DNA of 9,384 nt. Origin: Sulfurimonas sp. UBA6792. GTDB lineage: Bacteria > Campylobacterota > Campylobacteria > Campylobacterales > Sulfurimonadaceae. The position numbers and the translations under genes were made by a program. The notes under the pieces were generated by a model, which worked only from the letters and a program-made list of their open reading frames with translations, was not told the DNA's origin and searched no databases. This document shows positions 1 through 6,676 of this stretch, piece after piece (position 1 is the first letter of the stretch; each line of letters starts with the position of its first letter). Location: positions 1,973 through 11,356 of the forward strand of contig DKFQ01000155.1 of NCBI GenBank assembly GCA_002452425.1. The letters run 5' to 3'.

Positions 1-24
1 ATTTGCTATTGAGTCAAAATTGTG

Positions 25-65
25 CCATTAAAACAAATGGTTTCATTGAAAGCAGAAAATCTGCT
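25..65 (-). terminator. Inverted repeats downstream of acs, possible transcript end
   Basis: Three short inverted repeats stand in a row just past the acs stop codon. They are AGCAGA-AAA-TCTGCT at 51-65 (6-bp stem), TTTCA-T-TGAAA at 41-51, and CCATT-N6-AATGG at 25-40. Read on the minus strand, the first hairpin begins 8 bases after the stop, and the last is followed by CACAATTTTG, which is T-containing but has no clean U-tract. The location suits the end of the acs operon. The stems are short and A/T-rich and no canonical intrinsic terminator is evident, so this is a tentative call. The remainder of bases 1-73 shows no gene. Confidence 0.3.
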
Positions 66-73
66 CTCTGTTT

Positions 74-2029
74 TTATAGTTTACAAGACTGAACCGCAGC
101 GATGATGGTTGCTACTACTGATGGGTCTTCTAGTGTTGACGTGTCTTGTGTTATCTCTTCACCTTTTGCGATAGAGCGGAGGATGCGTCTCATGATTTTG
201 CCTGAACGGGTTTTTGGTAAGCCTGTTACAAAGACTACATCATCACATAAAGCGATGTTTCCTATCTCTTTTTGGATAACTTTGTTGATAGCTTTTACCT
301 CTTCAACTTCATCTGCTATGCCGCTGTCTGATTTGAGTACGATGTATGCAAAGATGCCCTCGCCTTTTATCTCGTGTGGTTTTCCTACGACTGCAACTTC
401 TGCTACATTTGGATGTTTTTTGATAGCTGCTTCAACCTCTGCCGTTCCCATTCTGTGACCAGAGACATTGATAACATCGTCTGTTCTGCCCGTGATAGTA
501 ATGTAACCTTGCTCATCGTAAAATGCGCCGTCTCCCGTGAAGTAAACAGGTTTGCCATCTTTTTTGACATCGCCAAAGTATGATTTTACAAATCTCTCGT
601 TATCGCCCCAGATGTTTCTTATCATTGAAGGCCATGGTCTTGTGACACACATAAACCCTTTTTCGCCTACTTCTGATTTGACGCCGTTTTCATCCAAAAT
701 CTCTGCCATGATACCCGGGAGTGGGAAAGTTGCGCATGCTGGTTTGATAGGTGTAGCCCCCGGGAGTGGAGAGACGATATGTCCGCCAGTTTCTGTTTGC
801 CAGTAAGTATCGACTATAGCACATTTGCCACCGCCGATAGCTTCATAGTACCATTTCCACGCCGGCGGGTCGATTGGCTCGCCTACCGTTCCTAAAACTT
901 TTAGGCTTGAGAGGTCATATTTTGCAGGTTCATGCTCGCCTGTTTTGTGTAGAACACGGATAGCCGTCGGTGCTGTGTAGAACTGATTTACTTTGTACTC
1001 TTCTACCATTTTCCACGGTCTTCCCGCATCTGGGTAAGTAGGAACACCCTCAAACATGATAGTCGTTGCACCCATTGCAAGTGGTCCATAAACGATGTAA
1101 GTATGCCCTGTAATCCAGCCGACATCCGCCGTACACCAGTAAGTGTCGTTCTCTTTTACATCAAAAACCCACTCCATCGTCATTTGCGCCCAAAGGATAT
1201 ATCCTGCTGAATTATGTTGAACACCTTTTGGTTTGCCTGTGCTTCCTGAAGTGTAGAGTAGGAAAAGTGGGTCTTCTGCATCCATCATTTCTGGTTCGCA
1301 TGTGACGGCTTGATGTTTGATAAGCTCGTTGTACGAATAGTCACGCCCCGCAACCCATGTGATATCTTCGTTGTTTCTCTCAACGATAAGCACTTTTTTA
1401 ACCAGAGTCTCACCTTTGAGTGCTTCATCGACAACAGGCTTTAACATATAAGGCTTGTCTTTTCTAAATGCGCCATCGGCTGTAATAACCACTCTTGCCT
1501 CAGCGTCTATGATTCTGTCTTTAAGTGCTTCAGCAGAGAAACCGCCAAATACGATACTATGAATCGCACCGATACGAGCACACGCAAGCATCGCATAAGC
1601 CGCTTCAGGAATCATTGGCATATAGATAATAACTCGCTCACCTTTTTGTACACCAAACTCATTTTTGAGAAGGTTTGCGAACTTGTTTACATTGTAGTAA
1701 AGTTCTAGGTATGTGATGATTTGTTTGTCGCCTCTGTCGCCCTCAAAAATGATAGCGGCTTTGTTTTTGCGGCTTTTGAGATGTCTGTCGATACACTGAG
1801 AAGAGACATTGAGCTTTCCTCCCTCAAACCACTTTACAAACGGATAGTTACTCTCATCAAGTACATTGGTAAAAGGCACCATCCACTCTAGCTTCTCTTT
1901 TGCGTAATTTCCCCAAAAGCCCTCATAGTCTCTCATCGCAAAATCTTGCAACTCATTGTATTCACACATATTTTTGATTCTAGCGTTTTTGCTAAATTCC
2001 GGATTTGGCTTAAAAACTTCTCTATTCAT
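74..2029 (-). CDS. acs: Acetyl-CoA synthetase, AMP-forming (acetate-CoA ligase)
   Basis: This enzyme makes acetyl-CoA from acetate, ATP and CoA through an acetyl-AMP intermediate, in the cytoplasm. At 651 aa it has the family's usual full length (about 650). The sequence shows the N-terminal Acs segment (residues 1-120) and the adenylate-forming P-loop YTSGSTGKPKG (259-269). The acetate-pocket residues fit Acs: I306/T307 in GWITGHT, V382/G383 in GTVGEP, and W410 in TYWQTETGG, whose large side chain favours acetate over longer acids. The hinge region is YFTGD (497-500) to GRTDD (514-518). The catalytic C-terminal lysine is K611 in PKTRSGKIMRR, the residue that protein acetyltransferases acetylate in enteric Acs. 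The ATG overlaps the stop of the upstream exonuclease by one base (TAATG), and AAGGA lies 8 bases before it (2038-2042), so translation is probably coupled. It is the last gene of the acetate operon. Function is assigned with high confidence; acetylation control is inferred. Confidence 0.97.
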   Translation of the reverse strand: MNREVFKPNPEFSKNARIKNMCEYNELQDFAMRDYEGFWGNYAKEKLEWMVPFTNVLDESNYPFVKWFEGGKLNVSSQCIDRHLKSRKNKAAIIFEGDRGDKQIITYLELYYNVNKFANLLKNEFGVQKGERVIIYMPMIPEAAYAMLACARIGAIHSIVFGGFSAEALKDRIIDAEARVVITADGAFRKDKPYMLKPVVDEALKGETLVKKVLIVERNNEDITWVAGRDYSYNELIKHQAVTCEPEMMDAEDPLFLLYTSGSTGKPKGVQHNSAGYILWAQMTMEWVFDVKENDTYWCTADVGWITGHTYIVYGPLAMGATTIMFEGVPTYPDAGRPWKMVEEYKVNQFYTAPTAIRVLHKTGEHEPAKYDLSSLKVLGTVGEPIDPPAWKWYYEAIGGGKCAIVDTYWQTETGGHIVSPLPGATPIKPACATFPLPGIMAEILDENGVKSEVGEKGFMCVTRPWPSMIRNIWGDNERFVKSYFGDVKKDGKPVYFTGDGAFYDEQGYITITGRTDDVINVSGHRMGTAEVEAAIKKHPNVAEVAVVGKPHEIKGEGIFAYIVLKSDSGIADEVEEVKAINKVIQKEIGNIALCDDVVFVTGLPKTRSGKIMRRILRSIAKGEEITQDTSTLEDPSVVATIIAAVQSCKL

Positions 2030-2646
2030 TATTTTTTTCCTTGTGTTAATTTTAGGTATATCATAGCCGTCATAATGGCATCATTGACAGCATTGTGCAC
2101 TCCCATGTTGGGAACACCACAATTTTTTAGAATTGTATCGAACCGCAAATCAATATTTCCTTGCGGTATCAATGAAATCGTTTTATCAAAGTATATTTCA
2201 GAAACTTCGATCATTTGGTTTGGTAGTGTGATGCCAAGCATCTCTTTTGTGTATCTGTTTATCATACCCACATCAAACTCTAGGTAGTAGCCAACAAGTG
2301 GTCTCGCACCTACAAAATGTAAAAACTCCTCAATCCCCTCCTTTGTTGTTTTAGCATTTTTCAAATCAACGGGGCGAATCCCGTGAATCTTGATACTCGC
2401 ACTGCTTATCTCTTTGGAGTTTTGTAAAAAAACCTCAAAAGTCTGCGACGTGAGTATCTTGTTATCTTTTATCTTTACCGCTCCGATGGAGAGTATCTCA
2501 TCTTTGCTCACATCAAGCCCCGTTGTTTCAGTGTCAAAAACAACAACTTCCCCGCTTGTGTCTGCATCAAACAAAAACGCAAACTTCTCATCTTTGAGCC
2601 TTTTACGGTTTGCATTTGTTTTGAGCTTTGAGAAAAAACCAAACAT
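2029..2646 (-). CDS. DEDDh-family 3'-5' exonuclease (DnaQ-like)
   Basis: This 205-aa protein carries a complete RNase T/DnaQ-type exonuclease fold. Exo I is FDTETTGLD with D38 and E40, Exo II is around YLEFD with D125, and Exo III is HNAVNDA with H184 and D189. All five expected catalytic residues for two-metal 3'-5' cleavage are present. The usual His-Asn before the Exo II Asp is replaced (GYYLEFD), while the acidic residue is kept. About 30 residues of basic, charged leader precede the domain. The gene begins 2 bases after the DUF294 stop and ends 1 base into acs, so it sits between a nucleotidyltransferase-like protein and acetate activation. Its own ribosome site is weak (only AAAG against the ATG), which suggests coupling to the upstream gene. 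Such proteins are often auto-named DNA polymerase III epsilon, but the location argues against the replicative proofreader. The natural substrate (DNA, RNA or an oligonucleotide signal) is unknown. Confidence 0.88.
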   Translation of the reverse strand: MFGFFSKLKTNANRKRLKDEKFAFLFDADTSGEVVVFDTETTGLDVSKDEILSIGAVKIKDNKILTSQTFEVFLQNSKEISSASIKIHGIRPVDLKNAKTTKEGIEEFLHFVGARPLVGYYLEFDVGMINRYTKEMLGITLPNQMIEVSEIYFDKTISLIPQGNIDLRFDTILKNCGVPNMGVHNAVNDAIMTAMIYLKLTQGKK

Positions 2647-2648
2647 CT

Positions 2649-4463
2649 TTATACGACCATATTTAAGTGAAAGTGAAAGGTCATAAACTTTTTGAACTTG
2701 TTGATGATTTTAAAACTGTCTTTGAGCAAATCTCTCTGGTTTTTCTCCAGTGTTCTGGGGTTGATAAAGTTTGCTTCCTCTATGGTTTTTGCTTCAAGCA
2801 TCGCTTTGAGGCGTACGGAACTAAGCGTGTCAAAACTCTCGATAAGTTCCGTTGCAAAGGTTTTATCTATCACGCCAAGGTTGTTGAGCTCCTTGATGCG
2901 CTCTGTTGTGTTGGTCGCTTTTATCTCGTACTGCAGGCTAAGCGTTCTTACGCCATGCACAAGGGCAAAAATGCCCCCTTTTTTGAGGTCAAGTTTGTTG
3001 TTGTACTCCTTCTCAAGCACAAAACCAGAGAAAAGCGTGAGCGGTGTTTCAAAGTTAAGAACCGCTTTTGCGATGTGTGCTAAAACATCATCTCTTGCAT
3101 GAAACTTGCCATGAAGATACTCTGTGAGTTCATGAAGCAGTTCACAATCCCCCGCAACACACTTCGCATCCAAAAAGATACTGAGGTTTTGCACACTCTC
3201 TTCATTCATATCGTATGTCCACTTCTCGATAAGCTCTTTATAAGAAGTCACATCTCTTCGCCAAAACTCGTTGCTTACCATAACATTGCCGTTGCATTTT
3301 GGAAAACCAAGCTCTAGCAAATAGCTGTTCAATCGCATCATCGGCTCACTAAAGAGTTCTTTATCGACACCGTTTTTGATAATGAGTGCATTGTCCTGAT
3401 CGCTTCTGAGTGTCTGGTCTTCTCTGCCCTCACTTCCCATAACAATAAGCGCGCATTTGTCTTGTAGCTCCTCACTCACACACATCTCGAAAACTTTTTT
3501 ATAGATTTTGAAGTTGAGCGTTGCGATGAGCTTTGTGATATAGCGGACTTTTACCCCTTTTGCACGGAGCGTGACAATGAGATTTCTAAAATCTTGCTCA
3601 AGCGCTTTAAGGTCTTCAAGCGTCTGGGCCTTGTCTATCTGCACGGCAACGAGGTGTGAGTGGCTTGCAAAATAGCTTAGCAAATCTATCTGCTCAAGCA
3701 CCCCAATAATCTTCTCATGCTCAAGCACAACAACGCGTTTGATACCGTTGTGTGTCATAAGCAAAAGAGCGTTAAATAAAAAATCCTCTTTATCGATAGT
3801 GACAAGGTTTTTCGATGCGATGGAGGCTATGGGTTTGCTTATGTCATTCTCACCCATAAGCACACGTTCTCGTAGGTTGGTGTCTGTTACGATGGAGTAC
3901 GCATCCTCCTCTTTGACGATGATAACTTTAGCGCGAAGCTCTTGGAGCCTTTGGAGTGCTTCAAGGATGCTAATGTGCGCATCCACAACACATGCTGGAT
4001 GCAAAAAGATGTCAGAGACTCTTGCGATAAGAAACGGCGAGAGCTCGCTTTGCTGTTCATACTCTTTGAGCTGCTGATGGCGTGAGATGAAATCTTGCAA
4101 AAAGTAGCTTTGAACTTTTTTGTCCTGCATCAAATCTAAAAAATCCTCTTTTTTTATCTCGTAGCAGATAAGGTCTTCATCGACAACAAACTTTGCTTTT
4201 GTGTCCCCATAGATAAGCGCATCCGCATCAAAACTATCGCCTGCACCATAAACATCGTGGACTTCATCTTCTATGTACTCCGTTACAGAGCCTTTAATGA
4301 TGATATAAAATGCGATAGAAGAGATGGATGGGGAGATAAGAAGGGTCTTGCTTGGGTAGTAAGCGATGTCGATTTTTTGCATCAGAGCATCCATGCTCTC
4401 TTTGCTCAAAAGCCCAAATGGATGGATAGATTCGATTAGTTTTCTTTGATCTCGTATGCTCAC
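2649..4463 (-). CDS. cNMP-binding / CBS-pair / DUF294 nucleotidyltransferase-like regulatory protein
   Basis: This is a predicted cytoplasmic multidomain signalling protein of 604 aa from the preferred GTG start. A cyclic-nucleotide-binding (cupin-like) domain covers about residues 15-125. Two CBS motifs follow at about 150-270; such pairs commonly bind adenine nucleotides. The DUF294 catalytic-type domain contains GSEGREDQTLRSDQD (about 343-357), matching the pol-beta/GlnD nucleotidyltransferase pattern G-S...D-x-D with both metal-binding aspartates intact. The C-terminal DUF294_C region (about 450-600) includes KKGGIFALVHGVR. No membrane segments are seen. I reject the longer TTG start at 4493 because AAAGGA ends 7 bases before the GTG. 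The target of the nucleotidyltransferase is not known. Genes of this class are often found beside acetate symporter and acs genes in other Proteobacteria, to my knowledge, so a role in sensing energy charge and adjusting acetate use is plausible but unproven. Confidence 0.88.
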   Translation of the reverse strand: MSIRDQRKLIESIHPFGLLSKESMDALMQKIDIAYYPSKTLLISPSISSIAFYIIIKGSVTEYIEDEVHDVYGAGDSFDADALIYGDTKAKFVVDEDLICYEIKKEDFLDLMQDKKVQSYFLQDFISRHQQLKEYEQQSELSPFLIARVSDIFLHPACVVDAHISILEALQRLQELRAKVIIVKEEDAYSIVTDTNLRERVLMGENDISKPIASIASKNLVTIDKEDFLFNALLLMTHNGIKRVVVLEHEKIIGVLEQIDLLSYFASHSHLVAVQIDKAQTLEDLKALEQDFRNLIVTLRAKGVKVRYITKLIATLNFKIYKKVFEMCVSEELQDKCALIVMGSEGREDQTLRSDQDNALIIKNGVDKELFSEPMMRLNSYLLELGFPKCNGNVMVSNEFWRRDVTSYKELIEKWTYDMNEESVQNLSIFLDAKCVAGDCELLHELTEYLHGKFHARDDVLAHIAKAVLNFETPLTLFSGFVLEKEYNNKLDLKKGGIFALVHGVRTLSLQYEIKATNTTERIKELNNLGVIDKTFATELIESFDTLSSVRLKAMLEAKTIEEANFINPRTLEKNQRDLLKDSFKIINKFKKFMTFHFHLNMVV

Positions 4464-4470
4464 AAAATCG

Positions 4471-4476
4471 TCCTTT
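4471..4476 (-). promoter_or_regulatory. Ribosome binding site that fixes the DUF294 start
   Basis: On the minus strand AAAGGA is followed by 7 bases and then GTG (4463-4461), an ideal arrangement. The in-frame TTG 30 bases further upstream has no comparable purine-rich site. The only ATGs nearby (4489 and 4480, read on the minus strand) are out of frame, and each is followed at once by TAA. Confidence 0.75.
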
Positions 4477-4534
4477 ACATATTTTACATGCAATCAGAGC
4501 TATGTTCCAATGGCACTTACTCAAGCTTTTTACA

Positions 4535-4556
4535 CTATTTTAGAGACTAAAAATAG
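4535..4556. repeat. Imperfect hairpin upstream of the DUF294 gene
   Basis: CTATTTTAG and its complement CTA(A)AAATAG form a roughly 9-bp stem with one bulged A and an AGA loop. It lies between the REP-like element and the DUF294 ribosome site. It could mark a leader structure or an operator. On the minus strand it contains TAAAAT, a 5/6 match to a -10 box. No further evidence of function is visible. Confidence 0.35.
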
Positions 4557-4568
4557 ATGAAACTAAAT

Positions 4569-4620
4569 TGGAAGCGGGACTTCAGTCCCGCATTATAACG
4601 AGGCTAAAGCCTCGCTTCCA
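4569..4620. repeat. REP doublet (REPIN/BIME-like palindromic element)
   Basis: A 52-base symmetric structure. An outer 6-bp stem, TGGAAG (4569-4574) with CTTCCA (4615-4620), encloses two perfect hairpins: CGGGACT-TC-AGTCCCG (4575-4590) and CGAGGCT-AA-AGCCTCG (4599-4614), separated by CATTATAA. Read inward from each end, both units start with GGAAG and continue with arms of the form CGRGRCT and AGYCYCG around a TY loop. The two arms differ at two positions, and both changes are matched on the opposite arm, which points to diverged copies of one palindrome kept under structural constraint. This is the architecture of REP pairs mobilised by RAYT (Y1 HUH) transposases. No such transposase is in the window. 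In the transcript it lies between actP and the DUF294 gene, where it could stabilise, attenuate or separate the two blocks. It has no U-tract, so it is not a canonical terminator. Confidence 0.8.
4592..4620 (-). promoter_or_regulatory. Possible promoter inside the REP-like element, facing the DUF294-exonuclease-acs block
   Basis: The linker between the two hairpins reads TTATAATG on the minus strand and contains a perfect TATAAT (4597-4592). Exactly 17 bases upstream stands TGGAAG (4620-4615), only 3/6 against TTGACA; Campylobacterota promoters are known to have weak -35 boxes. It would give the three downstream genes their own start site. A -10 match in an AT-rich linker can also arise by chance, hence the low confidence. 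Confidence 0.25.
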
Positions 4621-4644
4621 TGCAGATTCGTTTTTGGCTCTTTT

Positions 4645-4682
4645 TTGCTTAAGCAAGTGACACGAGCTATGCCCCGACTTGC
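4645..4682. repeat. Palindrome and inverted repeat just downstream of actP
   Basis: TTGCTTAAGCAA (4645-4656) is a perfect 12-base palindrome. GCAAGT (4653-4658) can alternatively pair with ACTTGC (4677-4682). They lie 10-47 bases past the actP stop on the minus strand. The bases after the palindrome in that direction are an A-run, not a T-run, so it does not look like an intrinsic terminator for actP. It may be mRNA 3' structure or a protein-binding site. Confidence 0.4.
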
Positions 4683-4691
4683 ACAAAGGGG

Positions 4692-6350
4692 TTAATGACT
4701 AGATGCGCCCTCTGCACCGATACCCGTTTGCGCTCTGATGAACTGAGCTTCAAACTTCTCTTTCTCCTCTTTTGCGCTCTGTGAATTATCTGTTACAGAG
4801 AAGAAGTACGTTGCTATAAACGCCACTGTCATAGAGAAGAGTGCTGGGTATTTGTATGGGAAAATCGCTTCTGCATTTTTAAGCACATCCACCCAAACCG
4901 CAGGTCCAAGGATAAGAAGAACAACCGCCGTAGCAAGTCCCATACTTCCACCGATAACCGTACCACGAGTTGTTAAACCTCTCCAGTACATTGAGAGGAA
5001 TAAAATCGGGAAGTTAGCAGATGCAGCGATAGCAAACGCAAGACCTACAACAAACGCGATATTTTGGCTCTCAAATGCAATTCCTAGTAAAATCGCGATG
5101 ATTCCAAGAGCAACTGTTGCCATTTTTGAAACTTTCATCTCAGTAACTGAGTCAACTTGTCCTTTTTTGATAACAGAAGAGTAAAGGTCATGGCTGATCG
5201 CCGAAGCACCTGCGAGTGTAAGACCTGAAACTACCGCCAAAATCGTAGCAAATGCAACCGCCGAGATAAAGCCCAAGAAGAAGTCGCCGCCTACCGCGTG
5301 GCTTAGGTGAATCGCTGCCATGTTGTTGCCGCCCAGTATCGGCTGTCCACCGCTAATTGCCTGTTTTGCAAGGTCTAGATACTCAGGTTTGCCAAGAACC
5401 ATAACGATAGCACCAAAACCGATGATGAATGTTAGGATATAGAAGTAACCGATAAAGCCAGTCGCATAGAAAACTGATTTACGAGCCTCTTTTGCATCAC
5501 TTACCGTAAAAAATCTCATAAGAATGTGAGGCAATCCCGCAACACCAAAGATAAGTGCAACAGCAAGTGAAATAGCAGAAATCGGGTCACTTACAAGCTT
5601 TCCTGGAGCCATGATGGAGACGTCTTTGAGCTCAACCGCATGTGCAAAAAGTTTGCCAAAGTTGAAGTCATAATGCGCCATAACCGCAACAGACATAAAT
5701 GTCGCACCTGAGAGAAGCAAGAACGCCTTGATGATTTGTACCCAAGTTGTTGCAAGCATACCGCCAAAAGTTACGTAAAGTATCATCAAAATACCAACGA
5801 TGAAAACCGCCACTTCATAGTTAAGACCAAAAAGAAGTTGGATAAGTTTTCCAGAACCAACCATTTGCGCGATTAGGTAAAGAATAACCGTCGTGATAGA
5901 ACCAAACGCCGCTAAAATACGAACAGGAGTTTGGCGAAGTCTATACGATGCAACGTCTGCAAATGTGTATTTACCGAGGTTTCTAAGCGGTTCAGCAATC
6001 ATAAAAAGTATTACAGGCCAACCGACTAAGAAGCCTATCGAGTAGATAAGACCATCATATCCGCTTGCATAAACAAGTCCCGATATACCAAGAAACGATG
6101 CCGCTGACATGTAGTCACCCGCTATCGCCATACCATTTTGAAAACCTGTAATTCCGCCACCTGCCGTGTAAAAATCTTTTGCAGATTTCGTACGTTTTGC
6201 AGCCCAGTACGTGATACCTAAAGTAGCACCGACAAAGATAAGAAACATAACGATTGCGGAGACATTGAGCTCTCTTGGTGCATTGACTGCATTGGATGCA
6301 AATACCGCGATAGAGCCGAGGATTAAAAATAAAAATACTCTATTTATCAT
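4692..6350 (-). CDS. actP: Cation/acetate symporter, ActP type (sodium:solute symporter family)
   Basis: This inner-membrane permease couples acetate uptake (and probably other short monocarboxylates) to a cation gradient. At 552 aa it is close to E. coli ActP in length. It shows an N-terminal hydrophobic segment (residues 1-20), a second one at about 29-49, then TAGGGITGFQNGMAIAGDYMSAASFLG (about residues 62-88 in two adjoining blocks), the ActP/SSS hallmark region. About thirteen hydrophobic spans follow, including FGVAGLPHILMRFFTV, typical of this family, and a charged C-terminal tail ending in GASSH. The gene's ATG follows the DUF485 stop with no gap (TAG-ATG), and its ribosome site (AAGGG) lies inside the DUF485 3' end. 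It pairs with DUF485 just as actP pairs with yjcH in enterics. The acs gene three genes on supports acetate as substrate. Substrate range cannot be read from sequence alone. Confidence 0.93.
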   Translation of the reverse strand: MINRVFLFLILGSIAVFASNAVNAPRELNVSAIVMFLIFVGATLGITYWAAKRTKSAKDFYTAGGGITGFQNGMAIAGDYMSAASFLGISGLVYASGYDGLIYSIGFLVGWPVILFMIAEPLRNLGKYTFADVASYRLRQTPVRILAAFGSITTVILYLIAQMVGSGKLIQLLFGLNYEVAVFIVGILMILYVTFGGMLATTWVQIIKAFLLLSGATFMSVAVMAHYDFNFGKLFAHAVELKDVSIMAPGKLVSDPISAISLAVALIFGVAGLPHILMRFFTVSDAKEARKSVFYATGFIGYFYILTFIIGFGAIVMVLGKPEYLDLAKQAISGGQPILGGNNMAAIHLSHAVGGDFFLGFISAVAFATILAVVSGLTLAGASAISHDLYSSVIKKGQVDSVTEMKVSKMATVALGIIAILLGIAFESQNIAFVVGLAFAIAASANFPILFLSMYWRGLTTRGTVIGGSMGLATAVVLLILGPAVWVDVLKNAEAIFPYKYPALFSMTVAFIATYFFSVTDNSQSAKEEKEKFEAQFIRAQTGIGAEGASSH

Positions 6351-6665
6351 CTACATTCCCTTCACTTTTTCTTTGATTTTGTTGTTTAAGTCGTCAAACT
6401 CGCCGTTTGCTCTTTTGGTATAAATCCCCGTAATGATGAAAGAGAAGAAGATAACCCCCATCCCAACTGGAATCCCTACTGTTGTAACTGAACCCTCAGA
6501 GAGCGGTGTTCCTAAAACATGTGGAAAATAGGCTATCATAAGGATAAATCCAAAATAGACTAAAAGCATGATGATAGAGAGTTTCACGGCAAAAGAAGTT
6601 CTCTTTGCCACTAACTCTTTATAATTTGGGTCGTTTTTGACCACTTCTACGATATCTTTATGCAT
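6351..6665 (-). CDS. yjcH: DUF485 (YjcH-like) small inner-membrane protein
   Basis: A 104-aa protein with a charged N-terminus (about 1-24, including NDPNYKELVAKRTSFA, the typical DUF485 opening), two membrane helices at about 25-48 and 63-85, and a charged cytoplasmic tail with a GEFD segment. DUF485 proteins are the standard partners of ActP-type symporters. Their exact role, whether a symporter subunit or assembly or stability factor, is not settled. The start has a strong ribosome site (AAAGGAAA), which begins at the last base of the porin stop codon. The stop abuts the actP start directly, so translation of the pair is very probably coupled. Confidence 0.92.
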   Translation of the reverse strand: MHKDIVEVVKNDPNYKELVAKRTSFAVKLSIIMLLVYFGFILMIAYFPHVLGTPLSEGSVTTVGIPVGMGVIFFSFIITGIYTKRANGEFDDLNNKIKEKVKGM

Positions 6666-6676
6666 CTTTTTTTCCT

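Noticed and set aside
102..806. Several plus-strand open frames opposite acs
   Set aside because: They are antisense to a full-length enzyme with every expected motif, have low-complexity Ser/Thr/Phe-rich products and no ribosome sites.
2029..2646. Calling the exonuclease the replicative polymerase III epsilon subunit (dnaQ)
   Set aside because: The catalytic motifs are shared by many DEDDh enzymes, and the gene is embedded in an acetate operon. Nothing seen in it identifies it specifically as the polymerase subunit.
2667..4439. Plus-strand open frames of up to 138 codons opposite the DUF294 gene
   Set aside because: They are shadows of a coherent multidomain protein on the other strand, and no domain-like features are seen in them.
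4294..4524. Minus-strand 76-codon frame overlapping the DUF294 5' end
   Set aside because: It overlaps the real gene out of frame, and its product has a Cys/His/Arg-rich random look. The ribosome site fits the GTG of the main frame instead.
4645..4656. TTGCTTAAGCAA as an intrinsic terminator of actP
   Set aside because: In the direction of transcription it is followed by A residues rather than a T-run, and the stem is AT-rich.
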